Assembly: GCA_009760885.1 (NCBI GenBank)
Contig: CM019716.1
Location: 1,617,501 to 1,681,500 of the forward strand
Direction of reading: 5' to 3'
Source of the DNA: Achatina immaculata
Lineage: Eukaryota > Mollusca > Gastropoda > Stylommatophora > Achatinidae
DNA length: 64,000 nt
Position 1 is the first letter of the stretch. Every line of letters begins with the position of its first letter. This document shows, piece after piece, positions 33,017 through 45,562 of the stretch. The notes under the pieces were generated by a model. That model ran no database searches. It was not told where the DNA came from and saw only the letters and a program-made list of their open reading frames with translations. A program made the position numbers and the translations under genes.

Positions 33017-34754
33017 AAGCATCTAAGTATATATTCACAAAGACCAGCACACTGGAAATCAAACTGTCAAAATGAGTGGATTAAGTCTGTTGTTTCAGGG
33101 AATGAAAAGCATAAAAGCGTGACAAATACCTTATAGGGGTATCTGATCGTGGGGATGGTATGACTTTCTGGTGTGATAATTCACAAAACATTCACCTGCA
33201 TGCCTCCCATCACGTCTAACTGTAGCTACAGCGTCCCCAGGAAAATTGGGCGATAACATTAAAAAACTACCATCAAAAGATCAGTAAATGTTTGTGAAGC
33301 TAATCACAGCCCAGTCCACATTCACTTGCTGAATGTATCACAGCCAAATATATCGGGGGAAGATATTTAGTGAATATTTATTCCCCACGATTAACTGCCC
33401 ATCTGCAGAATCTGTAAAAGTTGTTCCCAGTTACTTGTTTAATGTAAGTTTGTCAGAGAAAATAATGGCGCGAACATCAGTAAAACGTGTTTGAAATGTA
33501 TTATCTTTCTCCTGCTGAACTGTTTTTCCCCCTCCACCAATGGTTATTCCACGCTGTTGCTAGGCGTTCGACAGCCACACAAACAGTACTGCTGTTTCAG
33601 ACACTACGAAAACATGCCACAGTAATATTATTCTAAGCTCTCTTCCCGAAAGTCTAGCAGCCATCTTCAAGCACAACCAGATTCATCTCCAAATGGTAAG
33701 TAAAAGCGCCGCCATATTTTCTTTATAGCAACAGCATAAAAAAGATAAAGTATAAATAATTTGTAGATAAAAATAAAGGATGCCCTGGGGCGGAGTAAGA
33801 TATGAAAGGGCTTGATAAATCTACAACTTGGATTCCTTTTTGTGTTCAAAGAAGTGCGTAGGCCCTTCTTGTTCTCGGCTCGCGGAAGGTCTTCTGGTGT
33901 TCACGCGGATGTATACAGCGCACTTTTCACTCACTAGTGTTTATCCCATAAATGATGCCTCGATGCCTTTACAAAAAAACTTATTTCTGTTTTCGCTAGT
34001 TATCGAAGACGTAAAGACATTTTTCTTTGCCTTTTACTAAAACTGTGCTAAATAAAATGGTACCGTTTTGTCAATCAGTTCCACGGAATGCAGGGGAGGG
34101 AAAACAACAGAACATGTGTGGAAGCAACATTTTAAGTTAGAAAATCAGTCTGATAAGATATAAAGATAAAGAAGCAGCTTACACTAAACAAAGGTAAAGG
34201 TAGAATCCCCGTTTCCATGCTGTTAAGGCATATAAGGGATACGCTGTTATGCCCGTACTAGAGCACGTAAATAACAGAAAATAATATTTACTTTATATAT
34301 CAGGAGCAGCAACTTGAAAAGCAAGTACAGGGTCGCTACGTCCGGACGTTTACAAAAGTAAAAACAAAAGTAGTCAGTGAGTCAGTACCACGGAGAGGAA
34401 TTTTGCTAACTGGTGCAAAATTATCCCCCCCTCCCTATCCCCCCACCCCTTGTAATCTATTCATTAGCTATTCTTTTTTTCATCCACAACATACTCCCCT
34501 GCCCCCACTCCAAGTCGAGCCATTGCAACAAAACGAAGCTCTCTTGTTCACAAAGCAGTGCACCAGCTGGACGTATCTCCCCGCTGAACCTGCCGTTAAT
34601 AACAAATCTTAGATCTTATTTATCTCTGGCGGTGGATAACTTGGGGCATGGGTTGTGGATTAATAAATTATATAAAAGTCCCGGGTACAGAAATATTACT
34701 TCATAGCCTCTTTCTGGTGAGGATGGATAATAAATTAATGGGAATATACTGCAG
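33017..34754. other. Unassigned sequence
   Basis: About 1.7 kb with no gene, known element or array recognised. The open frames up to 97 codons have no motif. AT-rich. Confidence 0.5.
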
Positions 34755-35335
34755 ACATCGGAAAACATCAGAATGAAGGACAGACAGCAGACATAGGAAA
34801 ACATCAGAATGAAGGAAAGACAGCAGACATAGGAAAACATCAGAATGAAGGAAAGACAGCAGACATCGGAAAACATCAGAATGAAGGACAGACAGCAGAC
34901 ATAGGAAAAAATCAGAATGAAGGACAGACAACAGACATAGGAAAAAATCAGAATGAAGGACAGACAGCAGACATAGGAAAACATCAGAGTGAAGGACAGA
35001 CAGCAGACATAGGAAAAAATCATATTGAAGGACAGACAACAGACATAGGAAAACATCAGAATGAAGGACAGACAGCAGACATAGGAAAACATCAGAATGA
35101 AGGAAAGACAGCAGACATAGGAAAACATCACAGTGAAGGACAGACAGCAGACATAGGAAAACATCACAGTGAAGGACAGACAACAGACATAGGAAAACAT
35201 CAGAATGAAGGACAGACAGCAGACATAGGAAAACATCAGAATGAAGGACAGACACCAGACATAGGAAAACATCAGAATGAAGGACAGACAGCAGACATAG
35301 GAAAACATCACAGTGAAGGACAGACCCTGAGATCA
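34755..35335. repeat. 36-bp minisatellite, about 16 copies
   Basis: Unit GAAGGACAGACAGCAGACAT then AGGAAAACATCAGAAT. Since 36 is a multiple of three, minus-strand frames of 231 and 280 codons stay open with a hydrophobic dodecapeptide (SFILMFSYVCCL). They have no plausible start context and are artefacts. Confidence 0.98.
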
Positions 35336-35969
35336 CGTGCTGGGCATTGAGAAACACATATTTCATTCTTTGTAAGGTCTGAGTTCTTTCTGTTTTCTTT
35401 GTTTCTAATCCTTGGGGGTGGGCTGGAATGGGGATTAGAGGGGGATTAGAGGGTGAAAGAAAGGGGGAGGAGGTGCGATGTTGTGAAAGTAAGAATCTGA
35501 TCCTGCACACACTGTGGCAGGTGCCCTGATCACGTGACCGCAATTCTCCATTCTCTCAGCATTTCCATCATCTGCCCGCGCTAGGAAACTCTGCATACCA
35601 CAGTTCTATGTCTTGACTACTTCACAGCAAGAAGGTAATGTGATGAAATATTTTTCTATCCGGTTGTAGCAAAACCTTGTGCAGCAAAATTTCCACCCAA
35701 TTACAGCATAAACTGATGTAGCTAAATCTTCCACCTGATTACAGCAAAAAATAATGTAGCTAACTTTCCATCTGCAAAATCTTTTGCAGCAAAATTTCCA
35801 TCCAGCCATATCAATACTTCAGCTGCAAAATTATCCATCTGGTTATTGCAAAATTTGTGCAGCAAAATCTGTGACTTCTAAGATGGCTTGCAAGAACAAT
35901 CTGACGGTAATTGAGCAGCAAAAAACAACAACAACAACAACAACAACCACAGAACTTGCACCAACTCCA
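35336..35969. other. Unassigned, with a degenerate repeat
   Basis: Loose repeats of TTCCACCCAATTACAGCA and AAAATTTCCATCCAG at 35640-35870, and (CAA)n at 35927-35950. Confidence 0.6.
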
Positions 35970-36090
35970 TAAGAAGTCGGGTACTCATTTCTACAGCTGG
36001 GTGACTGGGGTGCTTCTGGCCAGATTCGAACCCCTGACCTTCGCCATGAAAGACCAATGCACTAATCACTTCGCCGCTCAGACATCCAAA
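35970..36090 (-). mobile_element. tRNA-derived SINE
   Basis: The minus strand has an A-box region (GCGGCGAAGTGATTAGTGC) and a B box (GGGGTTCGAATCTGGCC) about 35 bp apart, then AGCTGTAGAAATGAGTACCC. This is an internal RNA polymerase III promoter layout. It shares its body with the copy at 22905-23045 and is the best preserved SINE in the window. Confidence 0.8.
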
Positions 36091-36324
36091 CACGATGTTA
36101 TATTCTGGCCGCAGGCTTTGCAATCTTCGTGTATCCCACGATAGCGGATCTTGCTAAGGTAAAGCTGAGCTTGACAAGGAACCTACTTCCTTGGTCTTCT
36201 CCAGGAATTAAAGAGAGGTAATGTAAAACATTTCCGGTGCGATGTAAAGTCTCTTTTTTTTAAATTGTTTTTTTTTCCCTTACGGTATCAGTTACTAATT
36301 AAACTGTGCTCTTGCTTACAGAGA

Positions 36325-36640
36325 GATGCTGCAGCAGCAGTTACAACAGCAAGGAGTACTCAGAGTAACAAACAGTACTTAACAAACTTGTTTTTATACC
36401 AGCAGTCAGTACTTACAGCAACAAGCGGTATTTACAGCAATAACCAGTACTTACAGCAACAAGCAGTACTTAACCAATATCCAGTACTTAAAGCAATAGC
36501 TAGTACTTACAGCAACAACTAGTACTTACAGCAACAACCAGTACTTACAGCAACAGCCAGCACTTTCAGTAATAACCAGTACTTACAGCAACATATTAGT
36601 ACTTACAGAAACAACTAATACTTGCAACAACAAGGAGTAC
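36325..36640. repeat. 19-bp degenerate tandem repeat, about 16 copies
   Basis: Units of the type AGTACTTACAGCAACAACC. Several contain GTAC and length variants of 18 bp. Confidence 0.92.
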
Positions 36641-37984
36641 TTCAATGACAGCTTTCAACAAAAGAAAAAAAATCCCAGAAAGAAACTTACGGGAAGCCTC
36701 AAGACTAGAGATGTTCACTGCTCACGTGGGAAGGTCCTTACCGTTATCTAGATGTTTCATATACAGGACCTGCAGAAAATCCAACTCCAGAGCTCCTCCC
36801 TTTCCAAAATACCCCTCCACCCTCTCCCAACCTCCCTCCCCCAAGATTATCTCCTTGAAACGTGTAAATGTGTCTGACATTATGCCACTTTGGCATACAA
36901 AATTGGATGCATCAGGCATGTAGACAGGTTAACACGGGTAATACGCCAGGGGCCAGGTTAAGATTGTAGATCAACATTTATTTTCCTTTAACTGTGGGAA
37001 AAAAAATTGGTTGTAGAAAGCTTAGCTGTAAATATTTAAACTCCTTCCTGGCAACAGAATGTAGCAATTAATTTGGAGACTTGAAGCTCGGAGTTGAAAA
37101 CTGGTACAGTAGAAATATCATTTTGGTAAAAACTGACATTATAACATTTTATAGCACTTTTTTGTTTCAAATTTTACATTCATCTAATTACAAAGTCAGG
37201 TATGTATTGGTGTGTGAGGTGGATGATAGATCCCGTGAAGTGAATAAAAATGAGATGGCGGGTTTTACAAAGCATGAAAGGTAAAGATGAAAAATATATC
37301 GTAAATAATTAATCGAGATGACCATTATCTAGAAGAAATATTGTACACGGAAAGTGCACATTTTCTCACAACATTTACGTTCATTTCGGCTGATATTATT
37401 GCAGTAAAGGGAAATGGCAAAAGCAAAATGTACGCGTGCATTTATAAACGTATGTATTATAAAAGTTTTGTTGCAGGCTACTCGTTGGTCGTAGCTTAAT
37501 CAAGTTTGCATCATCGCACGTTTAACAGGGGAGGCTGTACTTATTGTTACGGACGTTGGTCATGTAACAGCCAGATGAACTGGCGTTTAGGTCTTGGCGG
37601 GACTTTTGCGAGGGGAGAGGACAGATGACCGTGCTAGAGAGTGGATGCTTGTTCTGGAAGAGAGATTGTGTTCGTCTTTGGAATGTACTGAGAGATGGAG
37701 TTAAACATGGATCTTCCTACACTGGTCCTCCTAGATTCCGTCATCCACGTCTGTAGCTGTCGTTCCTGTAGTTGTAGAGTTAACAACGTGACGTATCTGT
37801 TTATGTGGAGTAACAGTCGCCACTACGATCAGATCCACGTAGCAGGGACATATAAAAGTAGACGTAGAAAAGTATACGTGGAAACTATACATTGTCCAGC
37901 ATAAGTTCTGTATTGCCATTGTAGCATACAAAGAAAATGAATGTTAGAATGGAGTTGTTATTCATGTGACTGACATAAGTTAAC
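36641..37984. other. Unassigned sequence
   Basis: No element or gene recognised. The frames at 36645-36923 and 37695-37904 have no motif. Confidence 0.5.
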
Positions 37985-38390
37985 AGTAAACATTTGACAA
38001 TGTGGACTAACATTGATAGTGTGGCCTAACATTGACAGTGTGGCCTAACATTGATAGTGTGGACTAACATTGATAGTGTGGACTAACATTAACAGTGTGG
38101 ACTAACATTGACAGTGTGGACTAACATTGATAGTGTGGACTAACATTGACAGTGTGGACTAACATTGATAGTGTGTACTAACATTGATAGTGTGGACTAA
38201 CATTGACAGTGTGGACTAACATTGACAGTGTGGACTAACATTAACAGTGTGGACAAACATTGACAGTGTGGACTAACATTGACAGTGTGGACTAACATTG
38301 ATAGTGTGTACTAACATTGACAGCGTGGACAAACATTGACAGTGTGGACTAACATTGACAGTGTGGACTAACATTGACAGTGTGTACATT
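37985..38390. repeat. 19-bp minisatellite, about 21 copies
   Basis: Unit CTAACATTGACAGTGTGGA with GATAG for GACAG in about a third of the units. Confidence 0.97.
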
Positions 38391-38574
38391 ACATAAACCC
38401 CAGTCATTGTAAATGAAATTCTGAAGGGTGGGCTAAAGCTGTCCTGTGACAAACTGACCGTACTGATCACACAGTTCTACAGTCAAGCTGTTTAAACACG
38501 ACTTTATTGTCAAAGAATGTTGTATGACATAGTTTTAAATAGAAACGTATACATTTCTCTTCCGCCCCCTGGAA

Positions 38575-38865
38575 CTTCGAACTCGTGTTCTTAGCAGCCA
38601 ATGCGGTGAAAATGTGGAGGCACTGCATCGAGGGCGATTGGAAGCGGGTTACAGTCGCTATTTTTCAATCCCTGACTGGAGGTAAAAAAGCAAGGGATGG
38701 GCACAGACTCTGTCGTCACAGAAACTATGACGAATCCCTGCCCTGTTAGCCAGGTTAGCCTGTTAGTAGAGTGCCAACGGAGAGGTGAAACAGGGTCTTG
38801 GTCGGTTCTTGTGCGTCAGCCCTGACGCTGGCATGTGAGCTATGGGTCGACGATCAAAGTGAACA
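38575..38865 (-). repeat. Dispersed repeat X, copy 2
   Basis: Reverse complement shows the X landmarks in order: GACCAAGACCCTGT, AACCTGGCTAACAGGGCAGG, GTAACCCGCTTCC and CACATTTTCACCGCA. The central block with GGTGGTGGAGTCTG is diverged. Confidence 0.75.
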
Positions 38866-39511
38866 GCCTCTTCGTCCCTACATATGTTGACCATACAGGT
38901 ATGACCAGAGCGTTGCCATGGTTATAGAAGTGAGCTGCGATGAGGTTTACAATGCCATGAATGTGGAAATAAATTCCTATGCTGCTACGTCTAAGGATAA
39001 CTGGATTTAGTACGTAATAACGAGACTGTTTGTAAAGACAGAGACTGGGGTCTGGCCAGAGCTTGTAGCCCAAGGCGTTTTGGACAAAGATTCAGTCTTT
39101 GTAAATTACCAGACCAGTTATCCATTCTCTGACGCTGATAACACCAGCGAAGATGATCGTCAGTTTGACATTCCAACTTGCATCAAAGACATCCTTTTTT
39201 TTTCATGAAATCATTAATGCTTTTATGCTTCATTTTAGACTTTTGCTTGGCCATTAAAAGCACAAGAAGATAAATAATACAAATAGAACCTTTCTAAAAA
39301 CGTGTTCGTGTTTTTAAAAATACTTGGATGTTACTATAGATTATGCTTATTTTCTTCAAATTATTTTCCCTGTGTTTACTTTTTTAAAAATTCTAAATCT
39401 CTGAATCTCTGGTTCCTCATCTCGGGTCCGTGGACCATCAGGGATTCCACAGAAGGATCTCTGGGACATGGGTTGGCTAGATCATCATCATCATCATCAT
39501 CATCATTCGCC
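38866..39511. other. Unassigned, ends in (ATC)n
   Basis: No gene recognised. (ATC)n at 39479-39507 directly precedes the LINE 3' UTR remnant. Confidence 0.5.
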
Positions 39512-39571
39512 TACTCTGAATGGTAGATGGGCTTGTGTGCCAAATTCTTATTTTTTTAAAAATAAAGTCTG

Positions 39572-39620
<49 letters not shown>
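39512..39620 (+). mobile_element. CR1/Jockey-like LINE 3' UTR remnant (B2) with (CT)n tail
   Basis: GGGCTTGTGTGCCAAATTCT then AAAAATAAAGTCTG parallels the 3' UTR of the LINE at 39630-41187 (GGGCCTGCGTGCCCAATTA, AAAAATAAAGATT). The tail here is (CT)n. It ends where the longer LINE copy begins. Confidence 0.75.
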
Positions 39621-39622
<2 letters not shown>

Positions 39623-39629
39623 AAAATCT

Positions 39630-40739
39630 TCATTACCGACCCCTAATTGCGACCTGAGCGTGTTGAAAACTTTCAGCGACAGTAAATATGTAAAGCTAAA
39701 ACAAATTAATATTCCTTTCCTCACAGTCGGTGAGGTTTATAACTACATCCGGTCCTTAAAGAATACTAACTCAGCAGAATGTGATGACATTAGTAACAAG
39801 ATACTACGCTACGCTGCACCAGCTATCACAGACACACTAACATACTTATACAATTTGTGCATTGACAAACAATATTTCCCTGACGCTTTTAAACTCGCCA
39901 AAGTTTTTCCTCTTTTTAAATCTGGACAGACTAGTGACCTCTCAAACTATAGACCTATATCCATTCTGTCATCACTATCTAAACCTCTTGAAAAGCATAT
40001 ACAAAAGTTAACACTGTTGACAAACACCAACAAAACAAAATCCATGCTCATCACTACAAGATAGAAACTGCAGAATGCAACAAAAACTTCACTACAGCTT
40101 TGTGCTGGAACTAAGGCAATAGAAAATGTTCATGAACATAAAACCCTAGGACTCATCATTGATCAGCATTTAACTTGGAATTCTCACGTACATAACCTAA
40201 CAAACTTGATTGCACAGAAAGTTTACCAATTAGCCAAAATTAAACACTTTATCGACAAAGACACAAGAAAGATATACTACATATCACACATACAAACACG
40301 CTTAGATTACTGTTCCACAATCTGGGATGGATGCTCAGTCTCAAACACAAAAAGGCTCCACTCACTTCACAAGCGAGCATTAAATCTTATTTGTGACAAA
40401 CACCCAGTACAGACTGTAGATCAACACAAACAACTCAAAATTCTACCCCTCAAAAATAGAATCATTTTTAAGAAAGTTAAGTTTGTTCACAGAATTCTGT
40501 CGCACAATGCTCCGCCTTACTTGTGGTTACTGTTTATGTATAATACTAAACATAGCCAGCGTTTAAAAAACTGTCTTCTTCCTAAACCCAGGATTGATCT
40601 GTACAAGAAAAGCCTTGCATACTCTGCAGTACAGCTCTGGAACACCCTCCCCTACCATTTAAAATCCATTGGTAATACTTCATCCTTTAACTCAAACCTG
40701 TTTCATTATTTACTTGCTTGTAATTATATGCCTCCATAA
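39630..40739 (+). pseudogene. CR1/Jockey-like reverse transcriptase, internally deleted
   Basis: One frame carries VGEVYNYIRSLKNTNSAECD, 'FPDAFKLAKVFPLFKSGQTS' and 'LSNYRPISILSSLSKPLEKH' (RT fingers), then jumps to TNTNKTKSMLITTR (after the palm), missing the stretch that should hold the YADD box. One TAG at about 40062 interrupts it. Then come KTLGLIIDQHLTWNSHV, TRLDYCSTIWDGCS and 'YSAVQLWNTLPYHLKS', the conserved C-terminus, with a stop at 40737. Normal function is target-primed reverse transcription; without the palm it is inactive. Confidence 0.92.
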
Positions 40740-41151
40740 AATAACCAGCACTCTCTCAACACGTGACTTGCCAACCATCAAGTACTAAAATGACATAGTT
40801 AGAAAAGCAACTTGTTAGATATGGTTAGAAATTATTTTAATGTTTGTTTAAAAAAACATATGTTAGAAGATCTGTATTTACAATGTATTTTTGTTTATGT
40901 ATATGTCTGCGTATGTATGTGTGCATGAGTGCTATTTTATTAGGTTAATTGCTTCTTCTCTTTTACTTTGAATGTAGTAGTTAAATCTTACACTCTTTTG
41001 ATATGTTTTTCTTAATTTGTTTTGTATATTTCTACTAAATCAAGTGTGTGGGAAGAATGAAAGATGGAGTGATGAAAGGCAGAATGTAAGACGGGCCTGC
41101 GTGCCCAATTATTTACCCTTGAAAAATAAAGATTATTCATTCATTCATTCA

Positions 41152-41187
<36 letters not shown>
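39630..41187 (+). mobile_element. CR1/Jockey-like LINE copy (B3) with 3' UTR and tail
   Basis: Contains the C-terminal part of the reverse-transcriptase ORF (39630-40739), a 3' UTR with AATAAA near 41128, then (ATTC)n and (TC)n tails. It is 5'-truncated and lacks the central RT palm. The ORF is otherwise well preserved, so this is probably one of the younger insertions. Confidence 0.9.
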
Positions 41188-41188
<1 letters not shown>

Positions 41189-41189
41189 C

Positions 41190-42085
41190 ATTAAATACCC
41201 AAAGCATATGAGGTTCCCGCGAGGGTTTTCCATAAACGCATGTCCTTCGTCTTTTTTTCCCCCTCTTTTGTCTGGGTGAGCCCTCTATTGCTCAACATTC
41301 TCTCCTCTCCTGTTGTTTTCCATCTTCCCTTTGGTCTGCCCTTGCTCTTGTTCACCTGTAGTGTCCTTGTCAGTGCTAGTTTTGGTAATGGGTCACCGGT
41401 CATCCAGAGCACATGGCCCAACCACCACCAGCGTTTTTCCTCAATAATTAATTTCAGCTGCTTCATCTGCATTTCTGCCATCTTACAGTTTCCCGTGCCC
41501 TCAGGCGTCACATAAGGCTCACAGTGTATCTCGCCACGAGTCTGTACTGTTAGAAAGCTTCTCAGCCTTATCAAGGTGTTTAATGCCAACTATTTTAGCA
41601 TCTCTGGACAGTGTTCTCTTTAAGGTCTATCAAGGTCGGCCTCTTTTCCTTTTTTCCAGATGTTTCCCTTTTGATGGCTTGCTCTGTGATTCTCTGATTG
41701 TCTCACCTGATCACATAGCCCAAATATGCCCATCTTCTTTTCTTGATCTTTTCTGAGGCTGTTTACTGCATGATCATTTCTTTTATCTCTGCATTAATCT
41801 TGAATTCGTTCCATTGTATACAAGGTATTTTCCCTAAACATTTGTTTTCAAATGCATCCAGTTTGCTTTCTGTTCCTTTGGTTGATCTCCAGCTTTCACA
41901 TGCGTATGTAAGGATGGATACTACATTTGAATGGAATACTCTAAGCTTCTGCCAACAAGGTGTTATTTCTTATTGTCTTCGGCCAAAATATTCTTCTAAT
42001 CCTTCGTAAACATTTAGTCTGGAAAGAATTCAGCTTGTTTTCTACAGTTTTGGTGGTTTTCCAGACTTCGCATCCATAATCTAGG
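41190..42085 (-). mobile_element. LINE C-terminal region (family C)
   Basis: The minus strand has an open stretch with RSFLTVQTRGEIHCEPYV, 'EEKRWWWLGHVLWMTGDPLP', KLALTRTLQVNKSKGRPKG and 'LWKTLAGTSYALGI'. Further upstream (41600-42070) are decayed blocks resembling LDAFENKCLGKILCIQW, perhaps from a second LINE copy joined in the same orientation. A 3' end of the same family is inserted at 50681-50874. Confidence 0.85.
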
Positions 42086-42109
42086 TTCTATTTATTGCTT
42101 TATTTTAAT

Positions 42110-42174
42110 GCCCACAGCTTTTCTCAGGCCAGAAAGGTGGTCCAGGATAAAAAAAAAACCTTTAAGAATCACTG
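42110..42174 (-). mobile_element. hAT-like terminal sequence
   Basis: Ends AACCTTTAAGAATCACTG, whose reverse complement starts CAGTGATTCTTAAAGG, followed inside by GGACCACCTTTCTGGCC. The other end was not found. Confidence 0.5.
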
Positions 42175-42353
42175 TTGTAGAGCATCAATGGCGGTATCAC
42201 TCATACGATGGCGGAATATTTAAATTGAAATAACTCTTCGTCGTGAACAATATGTTAGGAGAAATCTTTTAATTTAATAAATCACATAATAAAAACACAT
42301 AGTTTCTTTCTTTTCTTGTCATATTGCGATACGTTTAATATGTCGATTAAAAG

Positions 42354-42452
42354 CTGTTATAAAACTACTATAAAATATTATAAAACTATTATAAAACTAG
42401 TCTAAAAATTTTCTAAAACTACTATAAAACTATTATAAAACTGAAGCCTACA
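42354..42452. repeat. AT-rich 12-15-bp repeat
   Basis: Repeated TATAAAACTACTATAAAACT-like units. Confidence 0.85.
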
Positions 42453-43166
42453 TTTTCAATTCAGTAGTTTTCAAAGGTGAAATAAAATAAGAAAGCAGGC
42501 CTGGTCTATATAATGTAACATTAAACATGATGCTGCCATTACCTATATAAAGTCGAGCTAATTATCTCTTACCAATCTATACCCAAGACATACGAACATT
42601 TTTTGTTAGCAAAAGTCATAGTTGGAAAATCGTGGTGGGATATTACACAATGCCTGTTTTTACCGTTAGTGCACTCGTCATGGGAGAAGGTCGGGAGTTC
42701 GATGTACCTGATGTACACATATACCTTTCACAGGTGTATGACGTGATGTAGTGGTGAATATGAGTGTATGTGTGATGACTCATACTGTAAGTAGTGACAA
42801 CTGAACATACAAAAACATCCGGAAAAAAACGAATACTTCACACTGACTCTGACAGCGACCCAGGGACGACTTCTACATTGAAGAATAGGTCCAAGCACAA
42901 GTCCATTCCCATGATCTCACATGTATTCCCCATGTTTAACCACTTACCCAGCATTGATATAAACAGATATAGACCTCACATACTTCCATATGAAATTCCT
43001 CTAGCTTTCAGGCAGCTATTCTCAAGTCCTATTAGAAAAAAACCCCTCTCATGCTTTGGCTCGCTGCCTGTCAAACTCTAGATAGTCTCCACGTATATAT
43101 CAATAACATCTCAGTCACATAGTCAAATCACCAATGTTCACATAGCCACTTGCTTTAAACGTGTAC
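42453..43166. other. Unassigned, with a possible SINE remnant
   Basis: CGTTAGTGCACTCGTCATGG and GGGAGTTCGATG at 42664-42705 resemble decayed tRNA-like boxes. The frame at 42794-43081 starts at GTG and has no motif. Confidence 0.4.
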
Positions 43167-43335
43167 TGTAGTTCGGCCTGAACAGCCACGATGTACTGTA
43201 GTAAGGCCTGAACAACTACGATGTACTGTAGTAAGGCCTGAACAGCCACGATGTACTGTAGTAAGGCCTGAACAGCCACGATGTACTGTAGTAAGGCCTG
43301 AACAGCCACGATGTTCTGTAGTAAGGCCTGGACAA
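43167..43335. repeat. 30-bp tandem repeat, about 5.5 copies
   Basis: Unit GATGTACTGTAGTAAGGCCT then GAACAGCCAC, nearly perfect. The open frames over it are artefacts. Confidence 0.97.
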
Positions 43336-43374
43336 TCACAGCACACCTAGTAACCCATATGCTACTTTACTGGG

Positions 43375-43800
43375 CGGAAGCGTCCCGGTCAAGCAGCTAC
43401 AGAAATAAGTAGCTGGGGAAGAAGAAGGAAGCCAGTGTGATGCTGACCACATCACCCTCCTGTGTGCCCACAGGTCAAGGACAATAACGACGCTAACACC
43501 ACATCCCCCAGGTTTCTATCTGGCAACATAGGGCTACCTTTACAGTGATTGTGAATGATAAACTCCCAGCTACAGAACTACTAATCCGGTGGTACCGGGT
43601 TCAAGTCCCAGCAGGAGGGATTTTTTTCTGGTACACATCAAAAAGGCCTTGGGGCCCACCCAGCCTCTAAATATAGGTACCAGAGAAATCTGGGAAGGTA
43701 AACGCGGCCAGGTGTGATACTGACCACATCAGACTTTCATGTTGCTGAAGGTCATGGAAATACGGACCTGACACCATATCCTCAATATGTTTTATGAAAT
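43375..43800 (+). mobile_element. Two adjacent SINE-like repeats
   Basis: A B-box-like GGGTTCAAGTCCCAGC at 43600, then GGGGCCCACCCAGCCTC, TAGGTACCAGAGAAATCTGG and TGTGATACTGACCACATC. The last segment and its continuation also occur at 43430-43510 (TGTGATGCTGACCACATC), so two related units lie head to tail. The body resembles 48080-48160. Confidence 0.6.
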
Positions 43801-45562
43801 GGAAATGGGGGTTTTACCTTCTTTCAGCTACAAAATAATTCCACATGATTGTAGTGTTATTTATTTATTTATTATTATTTAAGAAGTCGCTCATAGTGGA
43901 CTAACAGTTAATCTTTGACAGTGTCTGACTTTCTGCGTAGAAGCTGGCACTGGCGTGTTCTGTAGTATATTACAGATTTAATTAAGCGTTACCGATCGTG
44001 CTGAACGCACCTCAGTGTTACGTTAAGTCATCACCCGAGTTGGGAACCCTGCTGAAAGCTGAGGCTAACGTTGAACTATAAAAGAACGAAAGGGAAAAAA
44101 AAAAGACTATCAGCGTGTCTGCGATAAGCCGTTTTAACGGGCTCTTTTAAAGAAGGAAAAACATAAGGGAAATAAGTGTACATAAAAAAGGGGAAAAAAA
44201 AAACTAGATCTCCGTTTGAGAGAAGATGAGTCGGGTTTCGAATTTCTTAATACTTTCAAAGTGCTCTAGTTTGAAAATGACTCCCTCCTCCCTCCCTCTT
44301 TTTTTATTAGTGTCAGCTTTTTCTGTTTAAAAATAGATTAGATTAAACTTTTCGATACTTCAAATTGGGGGGGGGGGGGGGTGAGAGGAGTAAAAGTATT
44401 TAAATTTGTACTTAAGCCAGTCTTAGAATATGGCAAAAAGGTGTTCACAAGTATGCGTAGTAAGATAGATAGATATTAGCATTAGTGTCTGCATGTATGT
44501 AAATCCTGTAATAAGAAATGTGGATATTTTTTCCCCCTGATTGCTTGTTTATAAGCTAATGAATTCCAGTTGCTCACCTGCTGGTTCACCTGCACACCTG
44601 ATCACTTGACCACGTGTCACCCACAAGCAGGAAATAAATAAGATAGTCCGAGGAAGGGGGTATTAGAAATGTAGAAATACAGGACCGGAAACGGCTCTCC
44701 GCATGCTAAACCTAAATATGAAATCTCGAGCAGAGGTGTACAAGTAAATAACGCGGAATGGAGAATGTATGCAGCGTCGGAGCCAAGCTGTTTCTACGCC
44801 CGGCGGCGTCTCTTTCCTCTTCCTACTGCAAAAAAAAAAATAATAAAGAAATAAAATAAATAAACAACTCTTAAATTTCAGTTTTCAAAACCGGATGTCT
44901 TAGAGAAGTTTTAAAAAATGAGAAACATACAACCTGAAACATCTACAATTTTTTTTTTTTTTAAATAAAGACAAGAGTAAGTGATAGCGTAAGATTAAGA
45001 GTTGCCTGTAGTTTCTCTTTCTGCAGCTTCCAATGTTAACCTTCAAGACCAAACAGCTTTAACGTAAGCACAAGCCTCGTTAGCTTTCTTCTAAAATAAG
45101 ACCCGTCCATGTTTTCAAAATATTATATCTCCAGAAAACAGAACACAATAATTGTTCTGGTATACAGGTTGGTGTACATAAATTGTCACTTGCTTCTTCT
45201 GTATGGGTGAGCAAAACAAACACACAAAAAACAAACAAACAAACAAACAAAGAAGCAGACGGTATAAACTTCTGCTCTTAAAAAAGTCTGTAATATGCCA
45301 TTCTGAGCCTCGCATTCTTAGATTAGCATAATAGTCTGTGCAGTTTTATATATATTTTAACACAATGACAGACAATCAGCTATACAGCGTCAATGAAATT
45401 TTAAAATGGAACGTATATTAAAGATTTATAATGGCAGAAATAAGATTTGTTCTTCGAAGCAGAAGAATAATCTTATGTTTTTTAAAATGTTTGTTTAATT
45501 TAAACTTCGATATACAAACGACGAAAACAAATATAAAATAAACGGCAGACTGACAATGGACA
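43801..45562. other. Unassigned sequence
   Basis: AT-rich; (ATTT)n at 43858-43875, a 15-base G run at 44367-44381 and (CAAA)n at 45222-45250. No gene recognised in about 1.75 kb. Confidence 0.5.

Noticed and set aside
34616..35543. Minus-strand open frames of 231 and 280 codons with a hydrophobic repeated dodecapeptide
   Set aside because: They follow a 36-bp minisatellite; 36 is a multiple of three, so any stop-free frame stays open. No start context, signal or conserved domain.
42794..43081. 95-codon plus-strand frame
   Set aside because: Begins at GTG, which is not expected here, and has no recognisable domain.
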